Shown: positions 33,851 through 42,459, counted from the first letter of the stretch. The stretch: 51,611 nt of DNA from Clostridia bacterium (GCA_029239935.1 JARBTY010000006.1:1-51611); one strand, 5' to 3'. Notes: a model not told the origin generated them from the sequence alone. Numbers and translations: made by a program.

Positions 33851-34366
33851 ATGGAAAACACTCATCCAATACTAACGATAACAATGAATGATGACCGTCA
33901 AATAATAGCTGAACTTTATGAAGAAATAGCCCCTATTACAGTGGGAAATTTTATTTCACTTGTTAAGAAAGGATTTTATAACGGGCTTACTTTTCATAGA
34001 ATCATTAAAGGTTTTATGATTCAGGGAGGATGCCCAGAAGGCACCGGAACGGGAGGCCCAGGATACCATATTAAAGGCGAGTTTGCAGCAAATGGTGTTG
34101 ACAATAACCTTAAACATCTAAGGGGCGTACTTTCCATGGCAAGAGCAATGGATCCTAACTCAGCAGGATCACAATTTTTTATTATGCATCAGGACTCACC
34201 TCATTTAGATGGACAATATGCAGCTTTTGGAAAGGTGGTAGAAGGCATGGAGGTAGTAGATGCCATAGCCAATACACAAACTGATTTCAGAGATCAACCA
34301 GCAGCCCCTGTTGTGATAAAGTCCATGGAGATTGATACAAAAGGAAAAACATATGAAGCGGTATAA
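33851..34366 (+). CDS. Cyclophilin-type peptidyl-prolyl isomerase (cytosolic)
   Basis: A 171-aa PPIase that speeds proline isomerisation. The cyclophilin core is obvious: FHRIIKGFMIQGG with the catalytic Arg, GTGTGGPGYHIKGEF, LSMARAMDPNSAGSQFFI and LDGQYAAFGKVVEG. I start it at ATG 33851, 7 nt after AGGAGG; an upstream in-frame ATG at 33824 lies inside the aminopeptidase gene. It has no signal peptide, unlike the second cyclophilin at 35818. It is co-transcribed between the M18 and M19 peptidase genes. Confidence 0.95.
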   Translation: MENTHPILTITMNDDRQIIAELYEEIAPITVGNFISLVKKGFYNGLTFHRIIKGFMIQGGCPEGTGTGGPGYHIKGEFAANGVDNNLKHLRGVLSMARAMDPNSAGSQFFIMHQDSPHLDGQYAAFGKVVEGMEVVDAIANTQTDFRDQPAAPVVIKSMEIDTKGKTYEAV

Positions 34367-34383
34367 AAAGCAGGTGACAGGGC

Positions 34384-35304
34384 ATGCCTATCATTGACTT
34401 TCACTGTGATACGATAGATAAACTTTATGCCAATCAAACAAGTTTGCTTACAAATGACTATCATATTGATTTAAACAAACTTAAAACGGGAGGCTATAGC
34501 GCACAGTGGTTTGCTATATTCATAGATAAACAGTCAACAGACAGGCCCTTGATGGAGCTGGCCAGAGACATGTACTACTATTTTATAAGTCAGGTTAATA
34601 GGCACAGTGAATATATTGAACTGGCCAAAAGCTTTGAAGACTACAAACGAATCAAGGAGCGCGGCAAAATGGCAGCTTTTTTGTCTTTAGAAGAAGGGGC
34701 CATAACAGGGGATAATCCTGAATATATTAAGGAGTGGAGTGACCTAGGAGCCAGAATGATGACACTTACGTGGAATTATGAAAACGAACTGGGGTATCCC
34801 CATTCATCCGTTCAAGGACTTACACAAAGGGGCAGGCAAACAGTAGACTATCTGAACAGTACGCCTATATTATTGGATATATCCCATTTATCTGAGACAG
34901 CCGTAAAAGAGCTTGAAACGCTATATAAAAAGCCCCTTTTGGCTTCACATTGTAATGCAAGAGGCGTCTATAGACATACCAGAAATTTATCTGATGATGT
35001 TATTAAAAAGATTGCAGAGTCAGGTGGCATCATGGGGATTAATTTATATAGCCTGTTCTTAAATGGGTCCCCAAGGAGTACGCTGGAGGCCATCTGCAGA
35101 CAAGTGGCGTATATTTATCAGCTGGGCGGGGAAGAAATTTTAGCATTAGGTACTGATTTTGATGGTATACAATGTGATTTAGAGGTATGTGATGCTGGAG
35201 AAATGGGTAAACTTATAGACAGGCTGGCAAAAATATATTCTCAAAGTTTTATTGATAAATTCACTCATCAAAATGCAGAAAGAATAATCAAGGAAAACTT
35301 ATAA
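34384..35304 (+). CDS. M19 family membrane dipeptidase-like protein
   Basis: A 306-aa metal-dependent dipeptidase of the renal dipeptidase family. The metal-binding motifs are in place: DFHCDTIDKL near residue 4 (HxD), the bridging Glu in LSLEEGA near 101, LASHCNARGVYRHTRNLSDD near 190, and LGTDFDGIQ near 258. It lacks a signal peptide, so it is likely cytosolic. The start ATG 34384 follows AGGTGA. It ends a unit with the M18 aminopeptidase and cyclophilin; together they look like peptide catabolism. Its natural substrate is uncertain. Confidence 0.93.
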   Translation: MPIIDFHCDTIDKLYANQTSLLTNDYHIDLNKLKTGGYSAQWFAIFIDKQSTDRPLMELARDMYYYFISQVNRHSEYIELAKSFEDYKRIKERGKMAAFLSLEEGAITGDNPEYIKEWSDLGARMMTLTWNYENELGYPHSSVQGLTQRGRQTVDYLNSTPILLDISHLSETAVKELETLYKKPLLASHCNARGVYRHTRNLSDDVIKKIAESGGIMGINLYSLFLNGSPRSTLEAICRQVAYIYQLGGEEILALGTDFDGIQCDLEVCDAGEMGKLIDRLAKIYSQSFIDKFTHQNAERIIKENL

Positions 35305-35312
35305 CGAATAGC

Positions 35313-35342
35313 TTGGTAAATTTTCACAGACTATGCTATAAT
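35313..35342 (+). promoter_or_regulatory. Promoter of the DUF1292 gene
   Basis: TTGGTA (35313-35318), 18 nt, TATAAT (35337-35342) preceded by TGC (extended -10). It begins 9 nt after the M19 stop. Confidence 0.65.
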
Positions 35343-35377
35343 GGTTGTGTAATTAATTCCTAAGGAGGAACGATATA

Positions 35378-35713
35378 ATGGAAGAAGATAAAAAATGCGG
35401 TTGTGGTTCTGACTGTGAACATGATGAGAGTGGCTGTGGGTGTCACGGAGAAGATCATGAAGATGCAGTCATCTATGTAACCTTTGAAGATGAAGATAAA
35501 GAAGTGGCATGCGATGTTCTGGGAATTTTTGAAGTAGATGATGTAGAATATATCGCTCTTGCACCACAAGATGAAGAAGATGTCCTTATTTATCGCTACG
35601 CTGAAGAAGGCGATGATATTAAGTTAGATGAAATCGAAACAGATGAAGAATATGATAAGGTAGCATCCGAATTTGATGAGATGTTTTTTGCACAAGCTGA
35701 AGACGAAGAATAA
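35378..35713 (+). CDS. DUF1292 domain protein with Cys/His-rich N-terminus
   Basis: A 111-aa very acidic protein. Residues 28-105 are the DUF1292 fold common in Firmicutes (VIYVTFEDEDKE, YIALAPQDEED, LIYRYAEEGDD). Unusually, residues 7-27 are a Cys/His-rich extension (CGCGSDCEHDESGCGCHGED) that could bind metal. There is no known enzyme function for the family. The ATG at 35378 has AAGGAGGAA. It is monocistronic between its own promoter and a strong terminator. Confidence 0.85.
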   Translation: MEEDKKCGCGSDCEHDESGCGCHGEDHEDAVIYVTFEDEDKEVACDVLGIFEVDDVEYIALAPQDEEDVLIYRYAEEGDDIKLDEIETDEEYDKVASEFDEMFFAQAEDEE

Positions 35714-35719
35714 TAAGTA

Positions 35720-35746
35720 AACAGGGTGAAAATCACCCTGTTTTTT
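35720..35746 (+). terminator. Intrinsic terminator after the DUF1292 gene
   Basis: ACAGGGTGA (35721-35729) and TCACCCTGT (35733-35741) form a perfect 9-bp stem around AAA, followed by a T-run. Confidence 0.92.
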
Positions 35747-35817
35747 ATAGTTTAAGGGAATAAAAAATACATAAGAGATACATACTTATAAAAAACTAGC
35801 TGAAAAAGGTGTCAGTT

Positions 35818-36462
35818 ATGAAAAAAATAAGTATGGTAGTTGCTATAATAGGTATAAGTATGTTATTATTTTATTCCGTTAATCAAGCGGCTAATACAAG
35901 TCAGACTACAGAAAATATAAAGCGTCCTATTGTTACAGTGGTATTAGATAATGATCAAACATTTAAAATAGAACTCTATCCAGAATATGCACCGAATACC
36001 GTCAATAATTTTATAGACCTTGCAAATAAGAATTTCTATGATGACATGTTGTTTTCAAAAAGGGTACCTGATTACCTGATCCAGACAGGAGACCCTATAG
36101 GTGATGGGACAGGATTCCCAGGGTACTTCATAAAAAGTGAGTGTAAACAAAATGGTTTCAAAAATAAGCTTAAATGCGAACAAGGTGTAGTCTGTATGTC
36201 AAGAGCTAAGAGATATAATACAGAAGGCTCTCAGTTTTTTATCCTGCTTCAGGATGATAAGAGCTTAAACGGAGAGTACACAGCTTTTGGAAAAGTCATT
36301 GAAGGTATAGGACTTTTGCAGGAGATCAGCCAAACACCAACGGACAATAACAATATCTTGCAGCAGGATATCAAGATAAGCAAGGTCACAGTGGATACTT
36401 TCGGTGAGGCGTATGAGGAACCAGAAGTGATTTCAATTTATGAGCACAGAGAAAAGAGATAA
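35818..36462 (+). CDS. Exported or membrane-anchored cyclophilin-type peptidyl-prolyl isomerase
   Basis: A 214-aa protein from ATG 35818, 7 nt after AAAAGGTG; a GTG at 35809 overlaps that site. The N-terminus MKKISMVVAIIGISMLLFY is a signal or anchor helix without a lipobox cysteine. The rest is a cyclophilin: LYPEYAPNTVNNFIDL, GDGTGFPGYFIKSE, VCMSRAKRYNTEGSQFFI and GEYTAFGKVIEG. The catalytic segment reads FSKRVPDYLIQTGD where cytosolic cyclophilins have FHRII, so the His is changed while the Arg is kept. It likely folds extracytoplasmic proteins. A terminator follows. Confidence 0.88.
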   Translation: MKKISMVVAIIGISMLLFYSVNQAANTSQTTENIKRPIVTVVLDNDQTFKIELYPEYAPNTVNNFIDLANKNFYDDMLFSKRVPDYLIQTGDPIGDGTGFPGYFIKSECKQNGFKNKLKCEQGVVCMSRAKRYNTEGSQFFILLQDDKSLNGEYTAFGKVIEGIGLLQEISQTPTDNNNILQQDIKISKVTVDTFGEAYEEPEVISIYEHREKR

Positions 36463-36466
36463 AATC

Positions 36467-36500
36467 AGAGGGTGTAGGATGACGCACACTCTCTTTTTTT
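36467..36500 (+). terminator. Intrinsic terminator after the exported cyclophilin
   Basis: AGAGGGTGT pairs with ACACTCTCT (9 bp, one G-U) around 10 nt, followed by a T-run. Confidence 0.8.
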
Positions 36501-36589
36501 GTCTCTTGAAGACGATTTGATAAAAAAGGAAAATAAAGTATTGAATGGTCAGACAAATAGGAGGAAACGATAGACTTATAATTTAAATC

Positions 36590-36618
36590 TTGACAATAAT
36601 GATGTATTTCTTTAGAGT
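36590..36618 (+). promoter_or_regulatory. Promoter of the topoisomerase operon
   Basis: A perfect TTGACA (36590-36595), 17 nt, TAGAGT (36613-36618), about 35 nt before the ATG at 36653. The rest of 36501-36652 shows nothing else. Confidence 0.55.
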
Positions 36619-36652
36619 AATAAGATGAGATAATGTATATAGGTGGTAGAAT

Positions 36653-38620
36653 ATGAAACAAAAAACATATGATAATCAAAGTATATCTGCGCTAAAGGGT
36701 GCAGATCGTGTGAGACTTCGACCAGGGGTTATATTTGGATCGGACGGAATAGAGGGATGTGAGCATTCAGTTTTTGAGATATTGGCGAATGCTATAGATG
36801 AAGCAAAAGAAGGTCATGGCCAACAAATAGATATTACTTTACACAAAGATTATTCTATTACAATCGAAGATTATGGGCGAGGTATTCCGGTAGATTACAA
36901 TGAAGCGGAAGAACGTTACAACTGGGAACTGGTATTTTGTGAACTCTATGCAGGAGGCAAGTATAACAACAACGATGGAGAAAATTATGAGTTTAGCTTA
37001 GGACTTAATGGACTAGGTGCATGTGCAACGCAGTATAGCTCAGAATTTATGAATGTAGAAGTGAAGCGAGATGACTATTGTTATGAACTTCACTTTGAAA
37101 AAGGCAAAAATATAGGCGGCCTTAGAAAATATAAATGTGAGTACAAAAGTACAGGTTCCCGCATACATTGGAAACCGGATAAAGAAGTTTTTACTGAGGT
37201 AGATATTCCGCCATCCTATTTTGAAGATGTTTTAAAAAGGCAGGCGATAGTTAATAAAGGTACTGCTTTTTTATTTAAAAATGAGATAGATGACGAAATC
37301 AAAACCTATTTATATGAAGAGGGCATTGTTGGTTATGTCAAAGAACTGACAAATGATAAGAACTTTACAGATGTTGTTTATATTGAACAGGAAACCAAAG
37401 GACAAGATAGTCCGGACAGGCCAGAATATAGACTTAAATTTCAAATAGCTTTTTGCTTTTGTAATGAAAGTAATCTTCTGGAATATTATCATAACTCCAG
37501 TTATTTGGAGTATGGGGGATCTCCGGATAAGGCTGTAAAAAATGCTTTTATTTATGGAATAGATCAGTATCTCAAAAGTGAAAACATCTACAACAAAGAC
37601 GAAAAAAAGATTACTTTCGTGGATATCCAAGATAGTTTAATTCTATTGTCCAACTCGTTTTCAACGGTCACCAGTTATGAAAATCAAACCAAGAAATCAA
37701 TTACTAATAAGTTTATTCAAGAAGCCATTCAAGAGTATTTAAAAGAGTACCTCTTCATTTATTTCACGGAAAATAAAGAGGAAGCGGACAAAATTGCTAA
37801 GCAGGTGTTAGTTAATAAAAGAAGCCGAGAAAAGGCTGAACGTACCCGCATCAATATTAGAAAACAATTAACGGGTTCTATTGATATAGGCAATAGAATC
37901 AAGAAATTTGTTGACTGCAGGTCAAAAGATAAAAACATTAGAGAACTGTATATTGTGGAAGGAGATTCAGCGCTTGGTTCCTGTAAGTTAGGGAGAAATG
38001 CAGAGTTTCAAGGAATTATGCCAGTAAGGGGTAAGATACTTAACTGCTTAAAATCAGACTATGACAGGATATTTAAAAGTGATATTATTGTGGACTTACT
38101 AAAAGTATTAGGCTGTGGTATAGAGATTACATCAAAGCACAATAAGGATTTACATACTTTTAATATGGATCACTTAAGGTGGAGTAAAGTCATCATTTGT
38201 ACAGATGCCGATGTAGATGGCTATCAAATCAGAACATTGATTTTGACGATGCTTTATTCCCTCGTTCCAACGCTTATTAAAGAGGGCAAAGTCTTTATTG
38301 CGGAAACGCCCCTTTACGAAATAACTACAAAAAATGAGACGTATTTTGCCTATTCAGAATATGAAAAAACAGTTCTCTTAGAAAAAATAAAGGTAAAGTA
38401 TACCCTTCAGCGGTCAAAAGGACTTGGAGAAAATGACCCCGATATGATGTGGAAAACAACAATGAGTCCAGAGACCAGACGTCTTATACAGGTATTACCG
38501 GAAGGGTCAGATGAGACAAAGGTGATGTTTGATACATTACTTGGAGACAATCTAAGTGGCAGAAAGCAATTTATTGCTACTGAGGGTCATAGATATATAG
38601 ATCTAGCGGACATGAGTTGA
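36653..38620 (+). CDS. Divergent type II topoisomerase subunit B (GyrB/ParE-like)
   Basis: A 655-aa ATPase subunit of a type IIA topoisomerase. It has the GHKL ATPase domain (EILANAIDEAKEG, EDYGRGIPVDYNE, LGLNGLGACATQYSS), a transducer domain, and a TOPRIM domain with EGDSALGSC (Glu436) and DADVDG (D518-D522), ending in SKGLGENDP. Sequence around the active site departs from standard GyrB (PVRGKILNCLKSD instead of PLRGKILNVEK), so I call it topoisomerase IV-like or a clostridial third type. It is 19 nt upstream of its subunit A partner. A chromosomal gyrAB pair presumably lies elsewhere. Confidence 0.85.
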   Translation: MKQKTYDNQSISALKGADRVRLRPGVIFGSDGIEGCEHSVFEILANAIDEAKEGHGQQIDITLHKDYSITIEDYGRGIPVDYNEAEERYNWELVFCELYAGGKYNNNDGENYEFSLGLNGLGACATQYSSEFMNVEVKRDDYCYELHFEKGKNIGGLRKYKCEYKSTGSRIHWKPDKEVFTEVDIPPSYFEDVLKRQAIVNKGTAFLFKNEIDDEIKTYLYEEGIVGYVKELTNDKNFTDVVYIEQETKGQDSPDRPEYRLKFQIAFCFCNESNLLEYYHNSSYLEYGGSPDKAVKNAFIYGIDQYLKSENIYNKDEKKITFVDIQDSLILLSNSFSTVTSYENQTKKSITNKFIQEAIQEYLKEYLFIYFTENKEEADKIAKQVLVNKRSREKAERTRINIRKQLTGSIDIGNRIKKFVDCRSKDKNIRELYIVEGDSALGSCKLGRNAEFQGIMPVRGKILNCLKSDYDRIFKSDIIVDLLKVLGCGIEITSKHNKDLHTFNMDHLRWSKVIICTDADVDGYQIRTLILTMLYSLVPTLIKEGKVFIAETPLYEITTKNETYFAYSEYEKTVLLEKIKVKYTLQRSKGLGENDPDMMWKTTMSPETRRLIQVLPEGSDETKVMFDTLLGDNLSGRKQFIATEGHRYIDLADMS

Positions 38621-38639
38621 GGACGGGGGAAGAAAGGAA

Positions 38640-40808
38640 ATGGAAGCGATGAAAGAGAATGTCATTAAGCAAAATATCACAGAGACTCTTGAAAACAATT
38701 ATATGCCTTATGCAATGAGTGTGATTGTTTCAAGAGCTTTACCAGAAATCGACGGATTTAAGCCCTCTCATAGAAAGCTGCTCTATACGATGTACCGAAT
38801 GAACCTTCTAAAATCTAATCGTACAAAATCAGCAAATATCGTTGGGCAGACAATGAAGCTTAATCCCCACGGTGATGGGCCTATTTATGAAACCATGGTA
38901 AGGCTTACCAAAGGGTATAGTGCCCTTAATACGCCATTTGTAGACTCCAAAGGTAACTTCGGGAAAGTTTATTCGCGAGATATGGCTTATGCCGCTGCAA
39001 GGTATACAGAAGCTAAGTTAAGTGATATTTGTAATGAAGTATTTAAAGATATTGAAGAGAATGCAGTGGATTATATCGATAACTATGATAATACCATGAA
39101 GGAACCAGTGCTGCTGCCGGTTACCTTCCCAAGTATTTTAGTCAATCCTAATCAAGGAATAGCTGTAGGGATGGCAAGCAATATTTGTAGTTTTAATTTG
39201 AAAGAGATATGTGAAGCAACGATTGCTTATCTAAAAAACGAGAAAGCAGATGTCACAGAATATATTTTTGCTCCGGATTTTCCAACCGGGGGGAGTCTTA
39301 TTTATCATCCAGAGGAGATGAAAGAAATTCTGAGTACTGGGAGAGGATCCTTTAAGGTACGCTCCAAATACACGTATGTAAAAAAAGAAAATTGTATCGA
39401 GATTACTGAGATTCCATATACTACCACTGTAGAAGCTATTATTGATAAAATAGAAGAACTTGTTAAAGCAGGTAAAATAAAAGAACTTTCAGATGTCCGG
39501 GATGAAACAGATTTATCAGGACTTAAAATTACAATAGACCTAAAAAGAAATACTGATCCAGATCTTTTGATGGGTAAACTTTTTAAAATGACAACACTCG
39601 AAGACAGCTTCAGCTGCAATTTTAATATTCTTATTAAAGGCAAACCGGAGGTGTTGGGTGTCAAAGCTGTTATAGCCCATTGGTGTGAATTTAGAAAAGA
39701 ATGCATCGTACGGAAGTATCTGTATAACATAGAAAAAATGGAAAAGAAGCATCATTTGTTATTAGGACTTAAAAAAATCCTTTTAGATATAGATAAAGCC
39801 ATTGATATTGTCAGAAATACTGAAAAAGAAAAGCAGGTTGTCCCAAATCTTATGGAGACATTTGATATCAGTGAGATGCAGGCAGAATATGTTGCTGAAA
39901 TCAAGCTGAGACACCTGAATAAACAATACATTATCAATACCTTAAAAGAAGTTGAACTGCTAGAAAATGATATTAAAAAACTTAAAGATATTATTGAAAA
40001 TGAAAATAAAATTAAAAAAGTCATCATAGATGAACTCAAGCAAACACAAAAGAAATATGGGCTTGACAGAAAAACGGATGTTTTAAAACGTGAAGAAGTT
40101 ATAGTCCATGAGCAAGAAGCTTTTGTTGAAGACTATAATGTAAAATTGTTTTTTACGCATCATCAGTATCTCAAAAAAATCACTCTGATTTCCTTAAGAA
40201 GCAGTGGAGAGCAAAAAATAAAAGATGATGATACGATTATTCAAGAATTAGACAGCAGTAATCGCAGCGATTTATTATTATTTAGTAATCAATGTAATGT
40301 TTATAAAATGAAGCTCCATGAAATAGAGGACTCAAAAGCCAGTCAGTTTGGAGTGTATCTACCTAACATCTTAGGTTTAGAAGAAAATGAGCAAATCATA
40401 GCTATTCATACCACAATAGATTACAGAGGTTATATGCTGTTTGGATTTGATACAGGTAAAGTGGCCAAAGTGCCGGTTTTGGCTTATGAAACAAAAACGA
40501 ACAGACGTAAGCTTGTTAAAGCGTACTATGGTCAGGCTAAATGCCAAGGGATTGTATACGCCAGTGATGAAGAGTATGTTAAGCTTACAAGGGAAGATGG
40601 CAAAGCAGCAATAGTAGCAGTCAATATGATTGGTGAAAAATTGAAAAGGGATTCCAGTGGTATTCAGGCACTTAATATTACCAAAAAAGTAGCCATGAGT
40701 CAGATAGAAAAAATGCCGGAGCTGACAGAAAAAGAGCAGAAACTAGCCGCTAAAAGTATACCGGCAACAGGTAAACAAATAGAGATAGAATATACCCAAG
40801 GAGAATAA
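38640..40808 (+). CDS. Divergent type II topoisomerase subunit A (GyrA/ParC-like)
   Basis: A 722-aa DNA-cleaving subunit. The winged-helix domain has YAMSVIVSRALPEIDGFKPS and the catalytic tyrosine in AAARYTEAKLSD (Tyr122 from ATG 38640; an in-frame ATG at 38649 is an alternative with AAAGGA upstream). A long coiled-coil tower and a shortened C-terminal beta-pinwheel follow. I see no GyrA box (QRRGGKG), so true gyrase wrapping is unlikely and a decatenase or topoisomerase IV-like role is more plausible. It is coupled to the subunit B gene and 3 nt before proB. Confidence 0.85.
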   Translation: MEAMKENVIKQNITETLENNYMPYAMSVIVSRALPEIDGFKPSHRKLLYTMYRMNLLKSNRTKSANIVGQTMKLNPHGDGPIYETMVRLTKGYSALNTPFVDSKGNFGKVYSRDMAYAAARYTEAKLSDICNEVFKDIEENAVDYIDNYDNTMKEPVLLPVTFPSILVNPNQGIAVGMASNICSFNLKEICEATIAYLKNEKADVTEYIFAPDFPTGGSLIYHPEEMKEILSTGRGSFKVRSKYTYVKKENCIEITEIPYTTTVEAIIDKIEELVKAGKIKELSDVRDETDLSGLKITIDLKRNTDPDLLMGKLFKMTTLEDSFSCNFNILIKGKPEVLGVKAVIAHWCEFRKECIVRKYLYNIEKMEKKHHLLLGLKKILLDIDKAIDIVRNTEKEKQVVPNLMETFDISEMQAEYVAEIKLRHLNKQYIINTLKEVELLENDIKKLKDIIENENKIKKVIIDELKQTQKKYGLDRKTDVLKREEVIVHEQEAFVEDYNVKLFFTHHQYLKKITLISLRSSGEQKIKDDDTIIQELDSSNRSDLLLFSNQCNVYKMKLHEIEDSKASQFGVYLPNILGLEENEQIIAIHTTIDYRGYMLFGFDTGKVAKVPVLAYETKTNRRKLVKAYYGQAKCQGIVYASDEEYVKLTREDGKAAIVAVNMIGEKLKRDSSGIQALNITKKVAMSQIEKMPELTEKEQKLAAKSIPATGKQIEIEYTQGE

Positions 40809-40811
40809 GTC

Positions 40812-41609
40812 GTGAGAGAAAAAATAAAACAATCTAAAAGAATTATTGTTAAAATAGGCACTTCTTCTTTAAGTCATGAAAATGGCAAGGTCAATCTCGA
40901 CAAAATGGAGAGATTAGCAAGAGTACTTACCAATATTAATAACTCAGGCAAGGAAGTGGTGCTCGTATCTTCAGGTGCCATTGGAGCAGGTATGCAGCGT
41001 ATAGGAAGAAATAAGCGGCCAGAAGATCTGCCTTTAAAGCAAGCAACAGCGGCTATAGGGCAGGCTATATTGATGCAGATGTATCAAAAGTTTTTTGGAG
41101 AATATAATCAAGTGATTGCACAGATCCTACTGACAAAAGATGTTATAGAAGATGAGATTAAAAAAATCAATGCTAAAAATACATTTGAGACATTGCTAGC
41201 ATTAGGTGTTATCCCTATTGTTAATGAAAACGACTGTATTTCTACAACACAAATAGAAGGGTATAGATTTGGGGATAATGATACATTATCGGCAATGGTT
41301 GCACAACTAGTAAATGCGGATACGCTGATTTTATTAACAGATATAGATGGCCTTTATACAGATAATCCTAAAGAAAATACTGAAGCCAAGCTGATTCCTA
41401 AAGTAGAGGCAATTACGCCTGAAATCGAAAGATATGCCAGCGGAGCTGGTTCGCACTTAGGCACTGGGGGAATGGCGACCAAGATTTTAGCTGCACAAAT
41501 TGCAAAAACCTGCGGAACAGATACCATTGTCGCTTCCGGAGAGCATATTGAGATATTAAATGCGTTACTTCAAGGAGAAGAATTAGGCACATGGTTTGTA
41601 GCCAATTAG
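40812..41609 (+). CDS. proB: Glutamate 5-kinase (short form without PUA domain)
   Basis: ProB phosphorylates glutamate in the first step of proline synthesis. The 265-aa protein is the amino acid kinase domain only: IVKIGTSSLS, VSSGAIGAGM, PIVNENDCIS, GDNDTLSAMVA and the GTGGMATKI loop. The C-terminal PUA domain of longer homologues is absent, a known variant. It starts at GTG 40812, 8 nt after AAGGAG at the end of the topoisomerase gene. Its usual partner proA is not adjacent in this window. Confidence 0.93.
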   Translation: MREKIKQSKRIIVKIGTSSLSHENGKVNLDKMERLARVLTNINNSGKEVVLVSSGAIGAGMQRIGRNKRPEDLPLKQATAAIGQAILMQMYQKFFGEYNQVIAQILLTKDVIEDEIKKINAKNTFETLLALGVIPIVNENDCISTTQIEGYRFGDNDTLSAMVAQLVNADTLILLTDIDGLYTDNPKENTEAKLIPKVEAITPEIERYASGAGSHLGTGGMATKILAAQIAKTCGTDTIVASGEHIEILNALLQGEELGTWFVAN

Positions 41610-41623
41610 AAAGGAAGTTAGTT

Positions 41624-41851
41624 ATGGAAATGAATGAACTTATTCAAAAAATTAATGCATTAGCCAATAAACAGAAAACATCAGGGCTTTCATCTGATGA
41701 AAAAGATGAGCAGGCGAAGCTAAGGCAGGAGTATTTACAAATATTTAGATCTAACTTTAAAGATCAATTAAAACATACCAAGATTCAAACACCAGATGGT
41801 GAACTTCATCCCCTGAAATATATGCCTCATGATGACAAAACCACAAATTAG
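41624..41851 (+). CDS. DUF896 family small protein (YnzC-like)
   Basis: A 75-aa protein from ATG 41624, after AAAGGAAG; an in-frame ATG at 41591 lies within proB. The DUF896 motif is clear: LIQKINALANKQKTSGL, EKDEQAKLRQEYL, IFRSNFKDQL and TPDGELHPLKYMP. The family is small and helical; in Bacillus some members are linked to the SOS response, but no function can be read from sequence. Its 3' end overlaps the cyclo-ligase gene by 23 nt. Confidence 0.85.
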   Translation: MEMNELIQKINALANKQKTSGLSSDEKDEQAKLRQEYLQIFRSNFKDQLKHTKIQTPDGELHPLKYMPHDDKTTN

Positions 41852-42407
41852 ACAAATCATTAAAGAGCAAAGAAAACAGCTGACAGTTCAAGAAGTCAAC
41901 AAAGCCTCTTTAGCAATTACAAGGCAGCTCCTAAAGCTAGAGGTATTTGAAGAAGCGGCAGCTATCTTCTTATATGCTGCATTTGAGACAGAGGTACAAA
42001 CAATCTGTTTGGATGAACAGGCAAGGCTTATGGGGAAAAAGCTTGCTTATCCTAAAATTGAGCTTAGCACAGGGGCAATGGACTTTTACGAGGTGCAGCA
42101 TTTCAGTGAATTGAAGCTTAGCAAATTTAAATCAATGCATATTTTAGAACCATCACCTTTACAGCATAAGCAAATAGTACCAGGTCTTAAAGATGTAGTC
42201 ATTGTGCCAGGGATAGCTTTTGATGGCTATGGCAACCGGATAGGGTATGGCGGAGGGTTTTATGACAGATACCTTAAGCGCTATCCGCACAACTATAAAA
42301 TAGGTATCTGTATGGCTTTTCAGCTTATCTCCCCTATTGAGGCAGAAGTTTTTGATGTGAAAATGAACTGTGTTTTATCAGAGCAGGGGTATTATTTGCC
42401 ATTTTAG
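41829..42407 (+). CDS. 5-formyltetrahydrofolate cyclo-ligase
   Basis: A 192-aa MTHFS enzyme converting 5-formyl-THF to 5,10-methenyl-THF with ATP. The N-terminal basic helix (IRQIIKEQRKQL) and the C-terminal ATP/folate motif PGIAFDGYGNRIGYGGGFYDRYL are typical, and the length fits. Two ATGs (41829, 41832) lie inside the DUF896 gene, so translation is coupled. The stop falls within the ruvA promoter (42396-42424). Confidence 0.92.
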   Translation: MMTKPQIRQIIKEQRKQLTVQEVNKASLAITRQLLKLEVFEEAAAIFLYAAFETEVQTICLDEQARLMGKKLAYPKIELSTGAMDFYEVQHFSELKLSKFKSMHILEPSPLQHKQIVPGLKDVVIVPGIAFDGYGNRIGYGGGFYDRYLKRYPHNYKIGICMAFQLISPIEAEVFDVKMNCVLSEQGYYLPF

Positions 42408-42424
42408 GAAGAATAGTATACAAT
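42396..42424 (+). promoter_or_regulatory. Promoter of ruvAB
   Basis: TTGCCA (42396-42401), 17 nt, TACAAT (42419-42424), partly inside the end of the cyclo-ligase gene. The -10 touches the LexA palindrome. Confidence 0.65.
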
Positions 42425-42443
42425 AAGAACAAATGTTCTTATT
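42422..42443 (+). promoter_or_regulatory. LexA (SOS) operator of ruvAB
   Basis: A 22-bp perfect palindrome with AATAAGAACA and TGTTCTTATT flanking AA. Its core GAAC-AAAT-GTTC fits the firmicute LexA box (GAAC, four bases, GTTC) and covers the predicted transcription start. ruvAB is an SOS target in many bacteria. Confidence 0.75.
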
Positions 42444-42459
42444 TAAGGAGAAGTTGGTT

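Noticed and set aside
42433..42459. Upstream ATG of ruvA giving nine extra residues
   Set aside because: It lies inside the LexA palindrome and upstream of the AAGGAG site; ATG 42460 gives the standard RuvA N-terminus.
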